From Liolophura sinensis (lineage: Eukaryota > Mollusca > Polyplacophora > Chitonida > Chitonidae): DNA of 64,000 nucleotides. Where the stretch lies: contig NC_088295.1 in the NCBI RefSeq assembly GCF_032854445.1, forward strand, positions 6,698,501-6,762,500, written 5' to 3'. Below, piece after piece: positions 51,256 through 60,200 of the stretch. The translations under genes and the position numbers were made by a program. Numbering within the stretch: the first letter of the stretch is position 1; each line of letters begins with the position of its first letter. The notes under the pieces were generated by a model. That model worked only from the letters and a program-made list of their open reading frames with translations, ran no database searches and had not been told where the DNA came from.

Positions 51256-54200
51256 GTAAGTCTAGATAGCCAAAGCTTGACCAAAGTTTTTAAAGGATTA
51301 GGCCTCATAACCTGACTTTCATAACAACAAAGAAAGACCAATGTTGTGGGACTTCTTAGTCAGGGGCATATATATTTCCTTATATTTATTTGTTTTGATA
51401 TTTTCCACGTATTTAGATTCTAAACCAGACAAACGGGAACTCAAGCCAACTGAATTTAACCCTTCGTTGTGACACGGCATCTGACCGAATTCAATTACAG
51501 TAAGACGAGATCCTGTTTTCCGTTTATTGTTTATCCCGGATGTGAGGTGTAACGGTCTCAGAGTTCCACAGTACATGTAGTGCTGTCTTGTTTATCACGG
51601 ATGTGAGAGGTAAAGGCCCCATAGTTCCACAATAAATGTAGCGCCGTCTTGTTTATCATGGATGTGAGGTGTAACGGCCCCAGAGTTCTACAATACATGT
51701 AGTGCAGTCTTGTTTATCCCGGATGTGAGATGTAATGGCCCCAGAGTTCCACAATACATGTAGTGCTATCTTGTTTATCATGGATGTGAGGTGTAACGGC
51801 CCCAGAGTTCCACAGTACATGTAGTGCTGTCTTGTTTATCATGGATGTGAGGTGTAACAGCCCCAGAGAGCTACAATACATGTAATGCAGTCTTGTTTAT
51901 CATGGATGTGAGATGTAAAGGCCCCATAGTTCCACAATAAATGTAGCACCGTCTTGTTTATCATGGATGTGAGGTGTAACGGCCCCAGAGTTCTACAATA
52001 CATGTAGTGCAGTCTTGTTTATCCCGGATGTGAGATGTAATGACCTCAGAGTTCCACAATACATGTAGTGCTATCTTGTTTATCATGGATGTTAGGTGTA
52101 ACGGCCCCAGAGTTCCACAATACATGTAGTGCAGTCTTGTTTATCCCGGATGTGAGGTGTAACGGCCTCAGAATTCCACAGCACATGTAGCGCCGTCTTG
52201 TTTATCATAGATGTGACGTGTAACGGCCCCAGAGTTCCACAGTACATGTAGTGCAGCCTTGTTTATCCCGGATGTGAGGTGTAACGGCCCCAGAGTTCCA
52301 CAGTACATGTAGTGCAGCCTTGTTTATTACAGATGTGAGGTGTAACGGCCCCAGAGTTCCACAGCACATGTAGCGCCGTCTTCTTTATCATAGATGTGAC
52401 GTGTAACCGCCCCAGAGTTCCACAGTACATGTAGTGCAGCCTTGTTTATTACAGATGTGAGGTGTAACGGCCCCATAGTTCCACAATAAATGTAGCGCCG
52501 TCTTGTTTATCATGGATGTGAGGTGTAACGGCCCCAGAGTTCTACAATACATGTAGTGCAGTCTTGTTTATCCCGGATGTGAGATGTAATGGCCCCAGAG
52601 TTCCACAATACATGTAGTGCTGTTTTGTTTATCATGGATGTGAGGTGTAACGGCCCCAGAGTTCCACAGTACATGTAGCGCCGTCTTGTTTATCATGGAT
52701 GTGAGGTGTAACGGACCCAGAGTTCCGCAATACATGTAGTGCCGTCTTGTTTATTCTCCAAATATGTGTAATATTTTTTTTCTCACATAACTAGATGAAT
52801 TTTAAAAATATTTAAGTTCTGTAAGGCGGACCACATGATGCCAGTATGCAATGTAAAGATTTTTCATTGTATCATTGTTTTCATGGAATAATAAGCGAAT
52901 TGTATCGGGTTAGCTGTTTTATAGGGTTAGTTGCGTGCAGCGTTACATGAATGAGTACAAAAAAAGCAAACCAGGTGAACAATTACCTCACATCATTATA
53001 CCAAATCATGGTCCATAAAGCCTACATTTAATGTGAACATTCGAAAAATATCTTAATATAAAGATCGAGAAAAGTAGTTTGAGATGCATTTTTTCTTGGT
53101 TCTTCTGTTGACACTTACTTCATTCGTTTTCTCTTTCTTTAAAATAAATGTTTACAATTTGGGATGTACCCTATTTGAGGTCACAAACCTCCCCGTCCAT
53201 TATAATTCTGCAACAGAATGTGTTTAAAGAAGCTTAGAAGGAATAGCCACTTTGGTGAAGTTATAAGTTCACGTTTCGTCTGGGACTGTATGAACAAGAT
53301 GCTTCTACACAACCTGTACAGGTACATAATTGACAGGTAAGTTGGTGTGTTCAGCGGACTTACCTATGGGTGATGTATAGGCAGTCCCGTCACGAGAATG
53401 TCAGTGTGACCGTACCGGGGCCAACTCACGGATTTTGTTATTTTATGTCCAGTCATTTTAATAACACATACAAGAAAACAAAGGTGGCCAACGTCAAAGG
53501 CTTGATGTTTTGCATATGCTTCCTCTTTGTAATTGTTAATTTATGAGCATGTACCGTGATACTGAATACAGATCTGCATCTTTCTGTGGCAATGGTTCTC
53601 CATTCCCTGTTTCTTAAAATTGTGGTCGCTTTAATTTTAGGACAAGCTCTGCTTGGCTTTCTCTCCAATCTGCCAGCAACCTGCGGATGGTCGAGGGTTT
53701 CCTCCAGGCTCTGTCTGTTTTCTCCCCACCATTAGGCTATTCTTGAGTACTTTCTAAAGCATTTGTGAAATAAAAAAATTTCTACACGCCCATGATATTG
53801 GTAGTATGAACGTATGCACATGTTGCCACAGTAATGCCAGTTTGTCGGTGTATGTCAGTCCTTATGAGACCAGTAACATGTTACTACAAGCCTATTGCAT
53901 TGGCAACATTTACAATTGTCTCCTTGGTAATGGAAACATATTGGCATACGACCATCTAATGGCGCCGCTAACCTATTAATGTACGTCCATTTTATGGATA
54001 ACATACATATATGCATAATATAATACATAACTGTAAATTTATGGAAATTTCCAGTGTCTTTTTTAATTAAATTGAACATATTTTATTGCGTTATACACAA
54101 TGGGATTGGGAACAAGGTCTAGAGCATTTACTATTGTCTTTCCCTGACTAAATACAGTTTAACGGTTTTACTTCAGAGTGAGAGAAGAATGGCAGTTGAT

Positions 54201-57200
54201 TATAAGTAAAAAGCTACAAATAAAATGAAAACAAGGAACAGGAAGAAACAGCATTTATAATTATAGGAAGTAAAGGATACAGAATAAATAAAATAGTAGA
54301 ACGAACTGAAAAACAAGTCTTACAACTATTGCAGTGTTTCACCATGGGCAGAACACTTTTACATGTACATGTATATATCATCAGCAAAACCTCTTGTTGG
54401 CTTCTGTATATTGCATTACTAATTTCATGACATGTAAATTGTCTTTAGTAGATTTGGATTCATCACCCTTTAACAGCTTTTCTATTTTGATGCCCTGAAA
54501 GAGATTGATCAAAAGGAGAGGCCGGATTAATCGTATTGTCGAAAGTGAAAGAAAATATGCGACGCATGTTTCCACAAGAACAACATGAGCTTCGTGTCAA
54601 GTTTGCCCATCCACGGTCATAGTTCAAGGCGCTGCAGCCGTACGTTAGTTAATATAATACTGTATTTCCGTTTTCCCCAACTCTAATATCTGGGTAGATT
54701 AGATTTTTAGAGAGTTCCTGATATTGACATCTAGAGCATTCCACACGTTAACAGATGATGGTATGAAGGAACGTTGGAACCTTTTAGTCCATTTTTTAAA
54801 AACTATGTATCTTGTAGTATTGGTAACATGTTTCCATGTTATTACATATGGCCGTAATAATGGTTCTCTATTGTTGACATATACCATTGGTAACATATAC
54901 GCGTGTTTCCGCGGTAACGACACATGTCCGTTACCGTGGCAACGCCACTGGGAACCTATTACTACACGCCCAGAGTGTTGCTAATGTATGCGCATGTCTC
55001 CGTGACAGTAGCAACATACTGGTGTATGTCCGTCGCAATGACACTGGTAACATATTTCTGTATTACCACTGTATTGAAAGGATGAGAGCATATCTATACG
55101 GTAGTGGTAACACTGGTATGTTTGCCTGGTGTTAGGCACAGATCTGTGTTAAGTGGGCAGCCCAGCTATATATATGGTCGTTATATCACGGCATTGTAAT
55201 AGAGATGATAAAGATATCATCTGACAGAGGGTGTACAGCCCATTATTGTTTACAGGTGACAGGGTTAATGCTCCCGTGACCACGGAGTACACGTCATTAC
55301 CGAAAACCAAAACACACTGTTAGTTTGCGTTCTTTGCTGTTATTCAGATCGTTGTTTTAATACAGAATTTGTACTCTTCTCTATTTAATACGTGAATAAA
55401 CATAGATGGATGTAAGCGTTAAAGTACAAGAAAGCTAAAATGTGAAGTAAGGTTCATCATACAGACAACTGAAAACTATGCCTAAAAATATTTTCATTTA
55501 TTTTATCACATTTTTTAGTGTTGAAAGGCATTCAAATATTTAAATGGTAAGGTGGGCTTTGTTAGCCATACTGACTATTTTAGGAGCTCTGACATCACCT
55601 TTTTTTGCTGACGTTCATCAAGAGGAAGGAAGTTTTCGGGAATCTTTTATCAGTAACCTTTTGCTCATGGTTAAAAAGGGTTATTCCAACATTCAGTGTC
55701 GTGATTATAGCTGAAAAAACTTCCTGTGACATCAGAGTTCATAAACTCTGATAGTATGGTCCGTAAAGCCGATCTTAGAATTCAAATGTTTGAACGCCTT
55801 CAACTCTCTTCACAAAAATGTAAAGAAATAAATGAAAGTATATTTATGCATAGTTTTAAGTGGTCTATTTAGTGATGCCTACTTCGATTTTAAGCGGTTT
55901 TTTCCTTTAAACACGAACTTCGTACATACCATTCTTAGACCATAAAGAATCATTCCTCGATAATCGATAATCTCAACAAACATTTCTAAAAACAACTTAA
56001 ACCATCAGCTCATAGTCCATGGATATTCTCCAGGTGGAATACAAGTATAGGTATCTTAGTCACACTTTGATTACGGTTGTTAAAGAAAGTCCCATGTTCA
56101 TGGCATAAACATGGATGCCTATACAGTCCCAGCCCCAGCCCCTGGTTAAGTGGAATTGCATAAAACTATGATAAAGATTGTCACAGATTCTGAACATTGT
56201 GTCAATATCTGCCGACAAGAGTGTTTTTCTCATTGTAGAATTTAAGACACTTAAAGTGAAGACGTTTGACAGAGTATCCTTAACACACCAGTTTTTTAAT
56301 CCATAAGCTGTGAGGTAGACTGAAATCGTCGCATTTTACACGGGATCTAACAAATGATATTCGACATATGCATACGCAATATGCAGGTCTTTTCGCATTA
56401 ATTACTATTAAAATGCGGATTTCAAGCTTGCAATTCTATATCCCTTCAGCCATGAAGACGTCATGAGAGGAGATCTTGGTCATCATTGTACAGATATAGG
56501 TTTAATCATACGTGTTGTATGAGCAATACCATTTGTTCTTTATGATGTATAGTGCCATACTTTTCGCTATATTTACCTATCGCTAGTTCGCAAGCCTAGA
56601 CAAAGGTGAATTTGTCTATATTTAAATATCGGTAGTTCGCAAGCCTAGACAAAGGTGAATTTGTCTATATTATAGTATACAGTCCTATACTCCTCACCCA
56701 CATAGTTAAATTCTATGTGAAAAAGGCTGTTAAATTGCTAAATTATAAGGGATAGATTTGGTTTTCCTGTATTTGGAATAGAGTTTTTCAGTTTAACAGA
56801 CCAGTGCTTGGCACTTGTCTTTCAATCGTTGGAACACATGATGTACACGTTCAAAACCGACCTAGGACAAGACATATGTAGTCCTCCTCTCAATGCTTGT
56901 GAGGCGAGCAAAAGGCGGTCGACCACTTCTCTTCCATCAGTGTGGAGCGCATATCTGTACATCACATGTTAGAAAGCTCGTCAGTAACTTGACCAAGCTC
57001 GGTGGTTTATCCCGGGCACTCCGGTTTCCTCCACTGATAATACTGACCCCAAACGCTAAACAACGTTACGTTAAACAAGACTGAAATAAATAGACATGTA
57101 CTTTACTTTTTATCTGTCCCCACGCTCTGCAGGTTCCTGTTACCTAGTCCCTGTGATCGGCGGTTTCATCGCGGACTCCATCGCCGGCAAGTTTAACGTC

Positions 57201-60200
57201 ATATACGGATCTGGCCTGATCTATGTTCTCGGTGAGTAATTATACACGGATCTGGCATGGTCTATGTTCTCGGTGAGTAGATATGTACTGGTCTGGCCTG
57301 GTCTATGTTCTCGGTGAGTAATTATACATGGATCTGGGCTGATGTACATCTCTGTGAGTAATTATACACGGATCTGGCCTGGTCTATGTTCTCGGTGAGT
57401 AATTATACACGTATTTGGCCTGGTCTATGTTCTCGGCGAGTAATTATATACAGATCTGGCCTGGCCTGTGTTCTCGGTGATTAATTATACACGTATATGG
57501 CCTGGTCTATGTTCTCGGTGAGTAATTATACACGAATCTGGCCTGGTTTGTGTTCTCCGTGAGTAATTATACACGGATATGGCCTGATGTATGTTCTCGG
57601 TGAGTAATTATATACGGATCTGGCCTGGTCTATGTTCTCGGTGAGTAATTATACACGGATCTGGTCTGGTCTGTGTTCTCGGTCAGTAATTAAACACGGA
57701 TCTGGCCTGGTCTATGTTCTCGGTGAGTAGTTATATACGGATCTGCCCTGGTCTATGTTCTCGGTGAGTAATTATACACGGAACTGGCCTGGTCTGTGTT
57801 CTCGGTGAGTAATTATATACGGATTTGGCCTAGTGTACGTTCACGGTAAGTATATACGTTTCCGGCCTGGTGTACGTTCACGGTGAGTTATATGTGCGGA
57901 TCTGGTCTGATGTATCCTGTCGGGAAAAGAAAATAGTGCCAAACTCATGTACACGTAATTGACAGACATGTTCAGTTGGTGCTGATCCGAACCGCCTGAT
58001 CCAGCGTACTACCATGTACTGCTCTAGCCCTGTTGTCTTGTTATCCAGGCACCTTCCTGCTGGTGGCCTCTGCCGTGGACTACAGAAGCTGGCTAGGCCT
58101 GGACGCCGATGGACTCGCCTACAATCTTAGTCAGGTCAGAAATCTATCTATCTTTGCTTTCTGGATTTTTCTTTCATTCAAGTTAAGCACTACTACTTTT
58201 TAATCTGCATTTGTGAAAAAATTCTGTAAGATAGATTGATTGATTTCCAATAGACTAGAAGGTGTCACATAACACAACTGATGAATATAACCTCTAACTT
58301 CAATAAAAGTAATCAATGTGAAAAACGCTCATAAGAATTCACCTCAAAGGATAGCTCATGGAATGAGATATTAACTGACGGTCACCCTCATGCTATACTC
58401 ATCATGACAGTATGCCAGGTCTGGATACTTTCTGACGGGACTGTTCCTAGTGGCCCTGGGGACGGGAGGAATCAAGGCGAACGTGGGACCGTACGGAGCG
58501 GAGCAGGCAGAGGGGCTGGGAGAGAACGCCGTGCAGACCTTCTTCAACTGGTAACACGGGTTGTGAGGCAGTCATTCATCTCATACCATCCTGTCGTCAT
58601 CTATTTACAGCCTGACGTGAGGCATCATCCATACCACGCCATCTTGTCATCATCTCATGGCAATATATGCCTGGCGTACGGCATCATCCATACCACCCCA
58701 TCCTGTCATCATCTGATGACAATATCAGCCTGGCGCACGACATCATCCATACCACCCCATCCTGTCATCATCTCATGAACCTTGTCAGTCTGACGCACGG
58801 CATCATCCATACCACGCCTCCTGTCATCATCTTACGCACAGCATGAGCCATACCATGCCGTCCTGTCAACAACTCATAACAACGTCAACCTGACGTGCGG
58901 CGTCATCCATAGCACGCTATCTTGCCATCATCTCATGAACTTTGTCAGTCTGTCGCACGGCATCATCCATACCACAACCTCCTGTCATCATCTCATGACA
59001 ATATCAGCCTGACGCATGGTATCATATGTACCACGCCATCCCATCATCATCTCATGACAATATCAGCCTGACGCACGGCATCATCAGCACCACACCATCC
59101 TGTCATGGTCTCATGATATGAGATCATTAGAATGTCATCCTAATGTCTTAAACAGATAATGTCATGCCGGTATATAGAACAGAATATATCACCAGGTTAA
59201 AGAGCAATTAGCATATCAATAACATCTTGACGCCATCAACACTGTAACGTACATTTTTCAACAAGGTTGAGGTTAATGACAATCTTTAGATCAGTGGAGG
59301 TACTGGGGTCACTCCGATTTTAAATGACTACGGTACGACGCAATATAAAGAAAATCAACGTTACGTCAAAAGAGACTACTTCTTGCAGCGATGGGCGATC
59401 CACAAACCTGGTCCAAGAAATTTCGATATTAACTATGGCAGCTCATAATATTAACTAACTGAATGGTTATGTTAAGGTTTTACTTCTTTATCAACACGGG
59501 TTCCTTCATTGCCTACTCGGCCGTGGCATACATTCAGCAGAACATTAGCTTCGCCTACGGTTTCCTGGTTCCCCTCATATCCATGATTCTTGCCATCATC
59601 TTCCTTCTGATTGGACGACGCCTCTACAAGAATACACCTATCCAAGGTAGATCCATTGCAAGATTATTAATAATGTCACGAATGCAAGAAAAGGAAACGT
59701 CCTGCATAGGGAGTTAAACCAACGAAAGCGATATTTGTTTTTTTTTTTACTGGAGGGTGCTATTATATCATCACTTTGACGCACTAATTGCAGGCCCTAC
59801 TGGTAAATATCGTATAATTATTCACCAAGTATCGCAAATTTTCGTGCGGATATTAGAAGACTATATATTTGTTGTGGGGAGGTGTATACAGCATTACTTC
59901 TGAGGCTTTCAGTATATGCTATCACTATGTTATCTCGTAGACTCATTTTCCATTCCTTGTCTCTGCTTGTTTGCTTTGGTGTTAGGTAGTTTATTGTCAA
60001 CCGCCTTTAAAGTGATCATCGAAGGTTGCAAGCGTCGTGACGCCGAAGACACCAAGTCGCTTTTGGATAGAGCTAAGCGCAGTCACGGAGGATCGTTTGC
60101 CGATGCCACCGTGGAGGGCATCAAATCTCTAGGAGGTGTCATTCCTGTGTTCTTGACGATTGTCATGTACTGGGCCATTTACTCTCAGGTATGAAAGCAA

